A stretch of DNA of 25,193 nt. Source: a bacterium (lineage in GTDB: Bacteria > Ratteibacteria > UBA8468 > B48-G9 > JAFGKM01). The notes beneath the pieces were generated by a model, which had not been told where the DNA came from, did no database searches, and worked only from the letters and a program-made list of their open reading frames with translations. Each line of letters opens with the position of its first letter. Positions within the stretch are counted from its first letter, which is position 1. The position numbers and the translations under genes are program-made. The stretch lies in NCBI GenBank assembly GCA_029548585.1, contig JAKPNC010000206.1:1-25193 (forward strand). The letters are read 5' to 3'. Below are positions 8,916 to 17,517 of this stretch, in pieces.

Positions 8916-11900
8916 TCACAGAACCACCACCTCTATTCCTCCGAGTCCGTAATTGAACAGGGAAATTTCTTCCCGCAAAAAAGCTTCATCCTGAAATGCA
9001 TTTTCTCCAACCCACATGTTGTCATCCCCGTCCCTTTCGTGGAGCGGGCCCCACATGTTCTGGAGAGACGAAACAAGTTCTGTTTCTATCCTGTTGCCGC
9101 CGTTTTTAATAAAAGGCGTGATTTCAAGAATATAAGGCGCCCACAAAATCTTCCCCGCATCCTTGCCGTTGACCCTCACTTTGAAGAGCGTACCCGAAGG
9201 GTTCAGAAGTTTAAGAAAAACTCTTTGCCCCTTCTCAAGGACAACATCGGTCTTGTATACCATGCTTCCGCTATAAAACGGGTATCCCTGTCCAATCCAG
9301 GTGCCCGCTTCAATTTTCTTTTTCTCCTTTACAATCCTGCCTTCATACGGGCTGGCCATTTCAACCCCGAACTCCCCGACAATGTATGCAGGCTCGATCT
9401 CCGTGAGAAAATCGTAGCACACTTTGAAATCTGCGGCATTCCCGCCCTTTTTCACCAGGTCCGTTATTTCAACCATACGGAAACCCCTGTCCCGGTACCA
9501 GCCGAGCTGTTTCTCATCATCCCATGAAATTTCTCTGCCGTTCATGAACACTCTACCTTTTTGCATGTCTTCAATCACGAGATAGCTTTTCGGCCTGGCT
9601 ATTCCGCTGTTGAACCTGTACCTCAGGATAATCTCCCCTCCCCTGCCCTGGAAAATCTTCTTCCTGGCGGAGACCCACGGCTGCCACTGAAGGGCCTCTC
9701 CGGTGTCAAAATGGCGGGCTATGCTTTTTCTCGTCCTCCACTCCGGCTCCTCTTTTCCAAACACCCTGCCGTCATAGGAAACGCTTATCCTGTCAAGCAC
9801 AAGAACGTTTTTGTCTTTCCTCTCAAATCCGAAAACGCGTGTCCGGGAAACAACCCGCGCGTTGCCGATATCCGGCACTGTCTTTTCTTTTTCACATCCC
9901 GGTCCGCCCGGCGAAAGAGTCAGAAGTATTGAGCCGGCGGGAGGTAAAGAAAACCGGTATGTTAAATCTCCCCCTGATTTATTCGTATCTACTGAGAAAA
10001 CACTGCCTTCCGCGGCATCCCATTTGAAAAGATTCTTTCCCGCCTTTCCTTCCAGCGTGAGAATATATTCCCTGCCGTTTACCCTGTCCGAATTAACTAT
10101 GAAGAATATCTCCTGTCTTTTACCGTCAATCCTGTGTTGAACGTATGTTTCCGGGACGTCTTTCCCGTACGGGTCTTTCAGGGAGTAAGTGCAGGGTTTG
10201 AGAGCATTGACCGCGTTCCTGACGGATTCCGAAGAAGAAGGCAGGCAATGAACATTCTTCAGGGAGAGCAGTTTACTCCATCTTTCTATCCTTCCGATTC
10301 CCTCGATTTCTTCGGGCGGTTTCCCGAGGATGATAAGGTTCCCTCCGTTACCGGCGAATTTTTCGAGGGCAAGAACCGTTTTCTCCCTCCAGGTGAACGA
10401 AGGAGGAATTATAACTATACTGTAGGACATCTTCCCGACAACGAAGTTTTTCTTCTCAACCTTTCCGTATTCTTCTATAAATCCTTCGTCTCCTATGTCG
10501 CAGTCATACCCGGTGCTTAAAACGGACTCCAGCGTTTTGCGCATGAGTGCGTCGAGGTTTGAAGCATCCGACATATCCATCCGGGGAATATCTGCAGAAC
10601 TGCGGCCCGACTCGACACCTATCCTCCTTCCCGCAATGGCGCTTTCAATGGAATGGAGCAGAAGGATTTTTACATCAGGCTTTCCCGACGTAAGAACGTA
10701 GGCTGTCCTGGCAAAATAATCATTCAGGACGGGAAGCTCATTCCAGTACGTCTGCTGATAGTTCCACACGGGCGGGTAGTCCCTCTTTCTTCTCCCCTTG
10801 CCCGAATACCATGTAAGATGCGGACAGAAAATATTTGCCCCGTGGACAAGGTCGTAATCTCCAAGCCACTTGAAATCCTCAAAGGTATTTGTATGCCTGC
10901 TTACCCCGAAAATCTCCGACAGGACATATTTTCTTCCCAACTGCCTTGCCGCCGAAGAGACCTGCTTGCATGTGAAAAGAAGGGCGTCCGTATGCCTGCA
11001 CAGGTGGTCTATGCCGGGAATATGCTGGTACCTGTAATGGGCCATGATACCTCCGCAGTGGTTCAATATCTGGGAGGAAAAAGTGTCTTCGGCATTATAA
11101 TGGCCCGTGTAGGCGATACCGTGTTTTTCGCACCAGAGGTACAGAGGCCTGCTGTATGCCTCGAGGAACTGCCTCAGGATTGCCCTGTGGATGAGGAGCC
11201 TTATGTACCTCGCCTGCCCTCCGTCAAAAAAGAGAAAAGGCAGGTCCTTCCAGAAATCCCTGCCTGTCCACTCCTGGTACTTTCCCGGAAGTCCTTCATA
11301 CCAGGGAATCCCCGTACCTGGATGGACAAGCTGGGGTTCGTCGGTGAAAATACCCGGAATCCTCTTGCCGAAATCGGCCCCAAGCTGTTTGTAATACACC
11401 TCGTGTGTCAGTCTTATAAAATCCTGGACAGCCCCGGGATGAAGAAGGTTGACATAGGATTCCCCGCTCCACCAGGGTATTTTCTCGCTGTACTTTCTCA
11501 CCATCACAAGCCTTTCTGAACCGGCCGAAGAATCCGTTTCTTCCGGAGAAACAGACCTGAACTCACCGAGAATCAATCCGTTTCGTTTTGTTATAATGTA
11601 GGTACGCCTCACTTCCCCGTCTTCACCGGGCGGCGGAAGATTCTCACCGGGAGCGAGAAGAACCGCGTTAAGGGAAGCTGCCCTGTACTCATCCTTCATG
11701 CCGGCAATCTGTCCTCCGGCGTTTCCGCTGGGCCACAGGTCTTCGTCATAAAGCCACAGGTAGCCGTCATTCTTCTTTGCGACATCCAGCGCGGCTTTCA
11801 TGGAATCGAACCATTCCTTACCCATATATTCCGTTTTCAATCCGTGCCTTGAATGAAAAAATCCCCCTCCGAGTCCCACCCTCAGCATGTCGGTCATCTG

Positions 11901-11996
11901 TCTCGCCGTCTCTTCCGGCGTAATTTCCTCGTTTATCGCCCAGAAAGGCGCGGGACGCAATATGGAAGGCGGTTTTTTGAAAGCTTTTATATCCAT
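8916..11996 (-). CDS. GH106-like glycoside hydrolase (alpha-L-rhamnosidase-like)
   Basis: The ATG at 11996 is chosen over one at 12023 because AAGGAG lies 6-7 nt before it, giving 1,026 residues. It begins FKKPPSILRPAPFWAINEEI and continues into a barrel with LWLYDEDLWPSGNAGG, the pattern of GH106 and related large glycosidases. Candidate acids are Glu220 in FTDEP and Glu361 in LSEIFG, by motif position only. The C-terminal third has two jelly-roll regions (GRVFMNGREI; LFKVRVNGKDAGK, then ending near MWGPLH). There is no signal peptide, so it would act on imported oligosaccharides. GH106 enzymes remove alpha-L-rhamnose from pectic chains, which would fit the PL26-like protein at the window start. 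An uncharacterised sister family is possible. Confidence 0.72.
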   Translation of the reverse strand: MDIKAFKKPPSILRPAPFWAINEEITPEETARQMTDMLRVGLGGGFFHSRHGLKTEYMGKEWFDSMKAALDVAKKNDGYLWLYDEDLWPSGNAGGQIAGMKDEYRAASLNAVLLAPGENLPPPGEDGEVRRTYIITKRNGLILGEFRSVSPEETDSSAGSERLVMVRKYSEKIPWWSGESYVNLLHPGAVQDFIRLTHEVYYKQLGADFGKRIPGIFTDEPQLVHPGTGIPWYEGLPGKYQEWTGRDFWKDLPFLFFDGGQARYIRLLIHRAILRQFLEAYSRPLYLWCEKHGIAYTGHYNAEDTFSSQILNHCGGIMAHYRYQHIPGIDHLCRHTDALLFTCKQVSSAARQLGRKYVLSEIFGVSRHTNTFEDFKWLGDYDLVHGANIFCPHLTWYSGKGRRKRDYPPVWNYQQTYWNELPVLNDYFARTAYVLTSGKPDVKILLLHSIESAIAGRRIGVESGRSSADIPRMDMSDASNLDALMRKTLESVLSTGYDCDIGDEGFIEEYGKVEKKNFVVGKMSYSIVIIPPSFTWREKTVLALEKFAGNGGNLIILGKPPEEIEGIGRIERWSKLLSLKNVHCLPSSSESVRNAVNALKPCTYSLKDPYGKDVPETYVQHRIDGKRQEIFFIVNSDRVNGREYILTLEGKAGKNLFKWDAAEGSVFSVDTNKSGGDLTYRFSLPPAGSILLTLSPGGPGCEKEKTVPDIGNARVVSRTRVFGFERKDKNVLVLDRISVSYDGRVFGKEEPEWRTRKSIARHFDTGEALQWQPWVSARKKIFQGRGGEIILRYRFNSGIARPKSYLVIEDMQKGRVFMNGREISWDDEKQLGWYRDRGFRMVEITDLVKKGGNAADFKVCYDFLTEIEPAYIVGEFGVEMASPYEGRIVKEKKKIEAGTWIGQGYPFYSGSMVYKTDVVLEKGQRVFLKLLNPSGTLFKVRVNGKDAGKILWAPYILEITPFIKNGGNRIETELVSSLQNMWGPLHERDGDDNMWVGENAFQDEAFLREEISLFNYGLGGIEVVVL

Positions 11997-12046
11997 TGTA
12001 TCTCCTTGTTTTTTCAATGCCATTCCACTGCCGTACGTTTTCTTTG

Positions 12047-12075
12047 ATTATATTACATGGACATCCGGGAAACAA
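12047..12075 (-). promoter_or_regulatory. Promoter of the GH106-like gene
   Basis: Read on the minus strand, TTGTTT (12075-12070) and a perfect TATAAT (12052-12047) are separated by 17 bp. Transcription would start near 12040, leaving a leader of about 44 nt to the ATG at 11996. This supports the downstream start codon. Confidence 0.6.
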
Positions 12076-12180
12076 ACCGTTTTGCCTTCCGCCTCTCCAC
12101 CCATTTGACTTCACCGTATCGAAGTGGTTAAATACAGGTACCGGTTATAAACAGTACATGCTTCCTTCTTTTTAAATGTG

Positions 12181-12186
12181 TAAAAT
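12181..12186 (+). promoter_or_regulatory. -10 box of the lipoprotein gene, possibly leaderless
   Basis: TAAAAT ends 7 nt before the ATG at 12194, the same spacing as for ribBA. No ribosome binding site is seen before that ATG, and no convincing -35 is seen. Confidence 0.35.
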
Positions 12187-12193
12187 TACTTAT

Positions 12194-12574
12194 ATGAAAA
12201 TGAAAAAAACGAATCTGTTTTTGCTTATCCTCCTCACGCTGGCGTTTTTTTCTTCCTGCAAGGGGAAAAAAAAGGAGCCCGAACCCGGAGACCTGACGCC
12301 TGTAAACGCCGCAGGGAAATACGGGGATGTTATGGTAAAAACGAAGAAAGAGGCGGAAAGTATGAATGCCGTTCTGCCCTTGAAGCAACTGGTGGATTCC
12401 TACTGGGCGGAACAGGGAAAATATCCCGCCTCTTTGCAGGAACTTGTAACAAACGGGTATGTCAAGAAACTGCCTGACCCTCCTGAAGGAATGGAATTCA
12501 CTTACGATTCTTCATCAGGCTCTGTGGATCTGAAAAATACGGGCCTTCAAAATAACCGGGGCGGAAGAGATTGA
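12194..12574 (+). CDS. Small lipoprotein with pseudopilin (type II secretion G)-like C-terminal region
   Basis: The ATG at 12194 gives 126 residues; an upstream in-frame ATG at 12176 would put charged residues ahead of the signal. The N-terminus is a lipoprotein signal: MKMKK, a hydrophobic stretch, then a lipobox-like FSSC with the modified Cys at 22, followed by a Lys-rich tether. The remainder contains VDSYWAEQGKYPASLQELV, then a Lys-Leu-Pro-Asp-Pro loop, which resembles the C-terminal domain of GspG/pilin-like proteins where a helix is followed by a YPxSLxxL turn. The usual pilin N-terminal helix with Glu5 is missing, so it is not itself a pilin. It stands alone between divergent and downstream genes. 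Its function is unknown. Confidence 0.72.
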   Translation: MKMKKTNLFLLILLTLAFFSSCKGKKKEPEPGDLTPVNAAGKYGDVMVKTKKEAESMNAVLPLKQLVDSYWAEQGKYPASLQELVTNGYVKKLPDPPEGMEFTYDSSSGSVDLKNTGLQNNRGGRD

Positions 12575-12656
12575 AACTACAATTTTTTAAAAAACAAAAT
12601 CTTCCCCACAAAAAACATTCCTGGCATAACCCCTCGACTTGAACTTTTTCTCCGGC

Positions 12657-12672
12657 GCATCTTAAAAGATGC
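12657..12672. promoter_or_regulatory. Perfect 7-bp dyad upstream of the MFS promoter
   Basis: GCATCTTAAAAGATGC has two 7-base arms around AA. It lies about 60 bp upstream of the -35 box of the MFS gene, which suits a transcription-factor operator rather than an RNA hairpin, since the loop is only 2 nt. No T-run follows. Confidence 0.35.
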
Positions 12673-12731
12673 AGCTACGGTTTTACCAAAGTATTTGCAA
12701 CCACAGGCTTCCTTGTGCCGGGCCTTCCTCT

Positions 12732-12759
12732 TTGAACAGAAGGGGAAAAGGTGTATAAT
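12732..12759 (+). promoter_or_regulatory. Promoter of the MFS transporter gene
   Basis: TTGAAC (12732-12737) and a perfect TATAAT (12754-12759) are 16 bp apart. Transcription would begin near 12766, giving a leader of about 47 nt before the ATG at 12813, with AAGGAA at 12803-12808 as the ribosome binding site. Confidence 0.65.
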
Positions 12760-12812
12760 TGGGGATATTTTTTGTTGGGTAACCGGCAGTTTTTGCATCA
12801 ACAAGGAAATAC

Positions 12813-14135
12813 ATGCAGCAGACAAACCATTCTCTATCGAACGAACAGCAGTCGAACCTTGACGTTCTCCTGAACCAGAGCCTGAAAAGGAACAACCTTG
12901 CGGCAGTAAGCTGGGAGATTATATGGTCTATTGGAAGCCCTTCATGCCTTATTGCCGCCATGGTGCCGCTGTATCTTTTCACGCTCGGTGTCACTAAAAC
13001 GACGGTACAGTTTGTAATGCTTCTGTTCGCAATTATGACTTTTTTGCAGATTCTGGGCCCGAGGATAATCGGAGGAACCGGCCGCAAATTTAAAACATAT
13101 CTCATGTATGCCATCTTCACTTTTTCATGGATGTTTTATTCTCTCGCCGCTCTTGTGGCATGGAATTTCTTCTCCAGGAACGTCTGGATATTCCTTTTCG
13201 TATTCCATTGTCTCATACTGGCGATTACCAACAACCTCGGATTTCCCGTCTACAACGAAATGATTCTGGAAAACACTCCTCTGAAAAAGAGAGGCAATCT
13301 CGCATCCATGCGTTCCATCGCCGTAGGTTCTTTCGGATTGATAGGCATGTTGCTGACCAGGTGGCTTATGAAACAAAAGCCGTCTCCCGTGAATTATCAC
13401 TACGCCTTTCTCATTGGAGGAACAATTATGTTCCTGTCCTGCCTGGCGGTCCTGGGCATAAAGGACAATGCTCAGACAGTTTACGACTCGCACAAAATCA
13501 AGCCGCCCGCTCCGGTAAAAGCCGCAAAGATTCTCCTGAAAAACTTCAACTTCCGGGTTTTCCTGTTTTTTTACATATTAAGCATATCCGCCCAGAGTCT
13601 CGCGCCGCTGATTATCGGTTACGGGAAAGAAATCCTTGAAATGAATCCTGCCGACGCGGTTCTTTTTTCGGGAGTTTATTTTATTGGCCCGATAATCGCT
13701 GGGGTCTGCATGAAATCGCTGGCAGACAGATACGGTTTCCGTCTTATCGGCATTGTCAGCGCGTTCCTGCTCGGAACAACGTTTATCCTGCCTCTGTTAT
13801 CGCCTCACAGCAGATTAGCCCTGCTGGCGGGATACGCTCTCTACGCGGCAACCGTGACAATGAATGCCCACGTCCTGGCAAATCTCGGTTTTGAAATGGT
13901 TTCGGAAATTAAACCCTCGGTGATAATAGCGGTGGGCAGTATCATAGCCCTTCCGCCGGTTTTTTTACTTTCCCCGTTCGGCGGGTGGCTTGCCGACCGG
14001 TATGCCGCAGCCGGTTACCAGGCTGTTTTTGCCATGGGGGCAACTCTCTGTTTTTGCACTCTTCTCGGATTCCTGACGCTGATCCGCGAACCGCGCACCG
14101 GCCATGAAATCTATATAAGAATCCGGGAAATGTAA
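12813..14135 (+). CDS. Major facilitator superfamily transporter
   Basis: The protein has 440 residues with about twelve hydrophobic segments in two halves, joined by a basic, Pro-rich central loop (KIKPPAPVKAAKILLKN), as in MFS carriers. A cytoplasmic-loop motif is visible between helices 8 and 9 (KSLADRYGFRLIG) and again near the end (GGWLADRYAAAGY). The N-terminus carries about 30 polar residues before the first helix (EIIWSIGSPSCLIAAMVPLYLF). The substrate cannot be read. Its place downstream of a GH106-like gene and in a window rich in carbohydrate proteins makes sugar or oligosaccharide transport plausible but unproven. It converges on comEC with 173 nt between stops. Confidence 0.82.
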   Translation: MQQTNHSLSNEQQSNLDVLLNQSLKRNNLAAVSWEIIWSIGSPSCLIAAMVPLYLFTLGVTKTTVQFVMLLFAIMTFLQILGPRIIGGTGRKFKTYLMYAIFTFSWMFYSLAALVAWNFFSRNVWIFLFVFHCLILAITNNLGFPVYNEMILENTPLKKRGNLASMRSIAVGSFGLIGMLLTRWLMKQKPSPVNYHYAFLIGGTIMFLSCLAVLGIKDNAQTVYDSHKIKPPAPVKAAKILLKNFNFRVFLFFYILSISAQSLAPLIIGYGKEILEMNPADAVLFSGVYFIGPIIAGVCMKSLADRYGFRLIGIVSAFLLGTTFILPLLSPHSRLALLAGYALYAATVTMNAHVLANLGFEMVSEIKPSVIIAVGSIIALPPVFLLSPFGGWLADRYAAAGYQAVFAMGATLCFCTLLGFLTLIREPRTGHEIYIRIREM

Positions 14136-14304
14136 ACTGGAATTCAATAGCGAGGGAGATGTATATTTCTAACTGCTTTTTTCTCATCTTTTTGGCATTT
14201 ATCCTGCCGTCGCTACTGCCTGTTAGCCTGGACTGGATGTAAAAAGCAAGTGGTGAAACGGCGATTGTTTCCGGGTAATCCGCGGGATATTCCAATTTCT
14301 CCAA

Positions 14305-14319
14305 AGCCTCAGTAAGGCT
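14305..14319 (-). terminator. Weak hairpin over the comEC stop codon
   Basis: AGCCT and AGGCT form a 5-bp stem with a 5-nt loop across the comEC stop. There is no uridine tract after it on the minus strand, so termination here is doubtful. The rest of 14136-14304 shows nothing else recognisable. Confidence 0.2.
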
Positions 14320-16573
14320 GAATACGGTTGCGGGAAACGGGCGGAAGCATATCCATGTAATATGAAACGGCCGGGGACCGGGCAGAGAAATCCGCAATGA
14401 CCGCGCTCTCGCTCAGATAAAAAGTCCTTACAGCCGATTTCAAATTCTTGAATTTCTTCAGGTCTTTCGGCAGTACAAGATAATCAAATTGCGCGGTCTC
14501 AACAAGACGTTTGACTTTCACGGTGTTTTTCATGTCGCTTATCCAGGCGATGTCGAACCTGCGGTTTTCTATCTTCTCCGAAATCTCCTGCCCCAGGAAC
14601 GGAGCCACGAGAATATGCACATTCCCCTTCCTCACCAAGTAGGCGAGTTTTCCGTTCTCTTCCCCCAGGAATTCCGCCTGCAGGCCGGATACGGCCGTCC
14701 TGTCCCCGTTTTTTTTCAGGATGAAATTATAATCCCCGTTGTTGTAAAAGTAGACGCTCAGGTAAGGATAGAAGGCCGATTCTTTGACCGCCTCGTGTTC
14801 AAAAATTCTTTCAACCCTGAGTTTTTCCCTTACGGTCTTCAGGGTCCCGGTATGGTCGTAGGATATGTCCGTATAAAAAAGACCTGAGAGTCTTGAAATT
14901 CTCTTCTCCCTGAAAAAAGGCATCAGAACGTTTTCCAGATTTCTCTGCCTGCAACTGTCCGAGAGGAAAGCGGTCGTTTCATCCTTTTTAACAAATATGG
15001 CCGCCGGCTTGTTCATGGAAAACAGGTAGAGCCTGTCTTCAGCGTTCTGCCTGAAGAGAACAGGGAAGAAAATGATGCCCGCCATGGCAAAAGCGGCCAG
15101 AGAACACGAAACCAGCCTTTTCCTGATTTCCATCCTGCTGAATAGCAGAAAAAGAAGCAGGTACGAAACCAGAACTGCCGCCAGGGGAAGGGACACTTCC
15201 ACGCCATGGGAAACATGGGAAGACAACGAGGCGAGACGCAGAAACAGGGAGAGCAGCAACCTCAGGGGGAAAAACAGAAAAGGAAGAAAGAGGAAAAGAG
15301 GGAAAGAAAGCATGATAACACCCGCGAGAGGGATGAAAATTACATTGTTAATCAGGCCGATGGGATAGAATGTGCCGAAATGGTAAATAATAAGCGGCAA
15401 CACGGCTATCTGGGCTCCCGCACAGCTTGCGACAAACCCCCTGACATAGCTATTGCCGGTAAGAAAACCGTACCTGACGGCAAAGAAAAGGATGCCGGCG
15501 GTGGCGGCGAAGGAAAGCTGAAAAGAAACGTCAAAGAGGTTCAGGGGATTGAGCAGAAGCAGAAGTATCGCTGCAAGAGAGATTGATTGGAATCCGCTGA
15601 CATCCCGCTCAAAAATCTCCCCCAGGAAGAAGAATGTCATCATCAGCACGGCCCTCGCGACAGGAAGCATGAAGCCGGTGATGCCCGCGTACATCCAGAG
15701 AACCAGCAGGGAGATTGAGGGGAAAAGCTTCGGCCGCCTGTTGTTGAGGTTGCGGAAGAAAATAAAGACTATCCTCAGGAAAAGCAGAAGGAACGCCAGA
15801 TGCTGGCCTGAAACCACAAGGATGTGATAGGTTCCGCTTCTCCTGCCGATTTCCCTGAGAAAATAAGGAATGTTATCTTTTCCCACGGTTATGGCTTCCA
15901 GAAGGACTTTTTCTTCGGGGAAATACATGAACTGCCGATCCAGGCGGCTATTCAGGCGGTTTCTTATCCACACGAAAAAACCTTTAATCCTGTTTCCCGG
16001 AGGAGACAGCAGAACAACTTCTCTTGCTTTTCCTTCAATAAGAAATCCCTGCCTGCGCATTGTCAGGCCGAAGCCTTCCTCCCCGGGATTTTTGGGCGGC
16101 CGGATTTCATGCAGGGACACGCCCCTGGCGGCAACAAGAGCGCCGGCAGAGAAAATATCATCGGTTCTGCCGGAGGTAATCCGCACCTTTCCCCGGGCCT
16201 TTTTCACAGTGCCGTCCTTAAGGACATACCCGTCGGCCATTATCGCGTATCTTACGCCAAAAGGCCCTTCCCTGCACTGCAAAATCTTTCCCGAAAAATT
16301 CTCTATTTTTTCAATGTCCGAATGTATAATGTGGTCGCGGGGAATCCTGACCTGTTGAAATGTGAGCAGGCCTGAAACGAGAATAAACGAAGTGAAAACA
16401 AGAAACCGCCTGCCAAACAAGGCGCATAAAAGGGAGAGAACTAACGGGATTAAAACCAGAAGGGCAAGAGGAACGCCGTTCCATGCGAGCAGAGTGCCGC
16501 TTACCATACCGGCGAGCGCAAGGAAAATTCCATCGGGATATTCTCGGACTGATTTTTTTACAATCCTATCCAT
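14309..16573 (-). CDS. comEC: ComEC/Rec2-family DNA uptake channel with degenerate metallo-beta-lactamase domain
   Basis: The protein has 754 residues. Residues about 15-70 hold membrane segments, followed by the DUF4131-like periplasmic OB region (about 75-190). The competence domain then carries the hallmark HILVVSGQHLAF, with His250 and His258, and about eight further helices to about 505. This is the channel that passes single-stranded DNA across the inner membrane. The C-terminal part (about 512-740) aligns in position with the MBL-fold domain of ComEC, but the normal THxDxDH motif reads TDISYDH (568-574). The usual GQGDS strand is also replaced by NKPAA. Its start overlaps the dapF end by 16 bp, so the two are co-transcribed and coupled. 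The ATG has AAGGGAG very close upstream. Confidence 0.88.
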   Translation of the reverse strand: MDRIVKKSVREYPDGIFLALAGMVSGTLLAWNGVPLALLVLIPLVLSLLCALFGRRFLVFTSFILVSGLLTFQQVRIPRDHIIHSDIEKIENFSGKILQCREGPFGVRYAIMADGYVLKDGTVKKARGKVRITSGRTDDIFSAGALVAARGVSLHEIRPPKNPGEEGFGLTMRRQGFLIEGKAREVVLLSPPGNRIKGFFVWIRNRLNSRLDRQFMYFPEEKVLLEAITVGKDNIPYFLREIGRRSGTYHILVVSGQHLAFLLLFLRIVFIFFRNLNNRRPKLFPSISLLVLWMYAGITGFMLPVARAVLMMTFFFLGEIFERDVSGFQSISLAAILLLLLNPLNLFDVSFQLSFAATAGILFFAVRYGFLTGNSYVRGFVASCAGAQIAVLPLIIYHFGTFYPIGLINNVIFIPLAGVIMLSFPLFLFLPFLFFPLRLLLSLFLRLASLSSHVSHGVEVSLPLAAVLVSYLLLFLLFSRMEIRKRLVSCSLAAFAMAGIIFFPVLFRQNAEDRLYLFSMNKPAAIFVKKDETTAFLSDSCRQRNLENVLMPFFREKRISRLSGLFYTDISYDHTGTLKTVREKLRVERIFEHEAVKESAFYPYLSVYFYNNGDYNFILKKNGDRTAVSGLQAEFLGEENGKLAYLVRKGNVHILVAPFLGQEISEKIENRRFDIAWISDMKNTVKVKRLVETAQFDYLVLPKDLKKFKNLKSAVRTFYLSESAVIADFSARSPAVSYYMDMLPPVSRNRIQPY

Positions 16574-17352
16574 TCTCCCTTAAAAGAAAGCTGTGTTTTC
16601 CCTTCAAGGTAGACTTTTTTAAATCCTTCATTGAAAGATACGCGCAGGATCTCTCCCGAACGGGCAATGATGCTGACGGGAGAAACGGTCATCCCCAGCA
16701 GATTGCCGATTAACGCACCGGCGACACTTCCGGTGCCACATGAAAGCGTTTCGGCTTCCACTCCCCTCTCGTATGTTCTTATCTTTATGTGTTTTTTATC
16801 GACTATCCTGATCCAGTCGACGTTTGTGCCTTTTGGAGCGAAAAGTTTATGGTATCTCACAAGCGGTCCGGCCTTTTCAAGCTCTATCTTTTCCATATCA
16901 TCAGCCACTATCACCGTATGAGGAACGCCCGTATTGATAAAATGGCCGGTAAGCGTAGTTTTTCCCAGGGGAATCTTAATGTTTAGTTTTGCGCCTCCGG
17001 AAACATTGAGCTGAACCCTTATATTCTGTCCCTTTTCAACGAAACCTTCCAGGACGCCTGCTTTCGTTTCCACCAGGAAAGACTTTTTCCTGTAAACATT
17101 CCCGGAAACAAACCGGACTATGCATCTCAAACCGTTGCCGCACATCTCCGCCTCGCTCCCGTCGGAATTGAAAATCCTCATGCGGAAGTCAGCCTTCTCT
17201 GAATCCTCAACAAGCAGAATCCCGTCGGCTCCCACGCCAAACTTCCTGTCACACAGGGTTATAGCCGTGGATTTCCTGTTCTTTATAATCCCTTTCCTGT
17301 TGTCAATCACCACAAAATCGTTGCCCGAACCCGACATTTTAACGAATTTCAT
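16558..17352 (-). CDS. dapF: Diaminopimelate epimerase
   Basis: The protein has 264 residues. The N-terminus KMSGSGNDFVVIDN is the family start. The two catalytic cysteines are in MCGNGLRC (Cys71) and LSCGTGSV (Cys205), which deprotonate and reprotonate the alpha carbon of LL-diaminopimelate to give the meso form for lysine and peptidoglycan. The C-terminus is short but complete (SFKGEWIGL). A good ribosome binding site (GGAAGGG) lies before the ATG. It is the first gene of a dapF-comEC pair and probably has its own promoter just upstream. Confidence 0.96.
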   Translation of the reverse strand: MKFVKMSGSGNDFVVIDNRKGIIKNRKSTAITLCDRKFGVGADGILLVEDSEKADFRMRIFNSDGSEAEMCGNGLRCIVRFVSGNVYRKKSFLVETKAGVLEGFVEKGQNIRVQLNVSGGAKLNIKIPLGKTTLTGHFINTGVPHTVIVADDMEKIELEKAGPLVRYHKLFAPKGTNVDWIRIVDKKHIKIRTYERGVEAETLSCGTGSVAGALIGNLLGMTVSPVSIIARSGEILRVSFNEGFKKVYLEGKTQLSFKGEWIGL

Positions 17353-17385
17353 GACTTTTGTCCCTTCCTTTATTGTTTGGAACGA

Positions 17386-17394
17386 ATTATATCA
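17386..17394 (-). promoter_or_regulatory. Extended -10 promoter of dapF-comEC
   Basis: On the minus strand the sequence reads TGATATAAT, a perfect TATAAT with the TGn extension. It lies about 34 nt before the dapF ATG. The -35 region is poor, as expected for an extended -10 promoter. Confidence 0.6.
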
Positions 17395-17517
17395 CATAAC
17401 CTTCACGAACCTCAACTTCCTCTCCAATTCCAATAATTTCCAATTGAGAGCAGGGGAAAGAAAACGGAAGGAAATTTTTTATATATTTTCAGACAGGGAA
17501 GATGAATGAAGCACCAA

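Noticed and set aside
10653..11519. Long plus-strand frame of 288 codons
   Set aside because: It is antisense to the well-supported GH106-like gene and its translation resembles no protein family.
11997..12023. Upstream ATG of the GH106-like gene
   Set aside because: The ATG at 11996 has an AAGGAG at proper spacing, while the one at 12023 has none and adds nine residues unlike the family start.
12575..12731. Riboswitch or small RNA before the MFS gene
   Set aside because: The region lies upstream of the -35 box, so it would not be in the MFS transcript, and it matches no riboswitch core that I know on either strand.
14136..14308. Minus-strand reading frame in the MFS-comEC gap
   Set aside because: It extends into both neighbouring genes in another frame, has no ribosome binding site and no recognisable motif.
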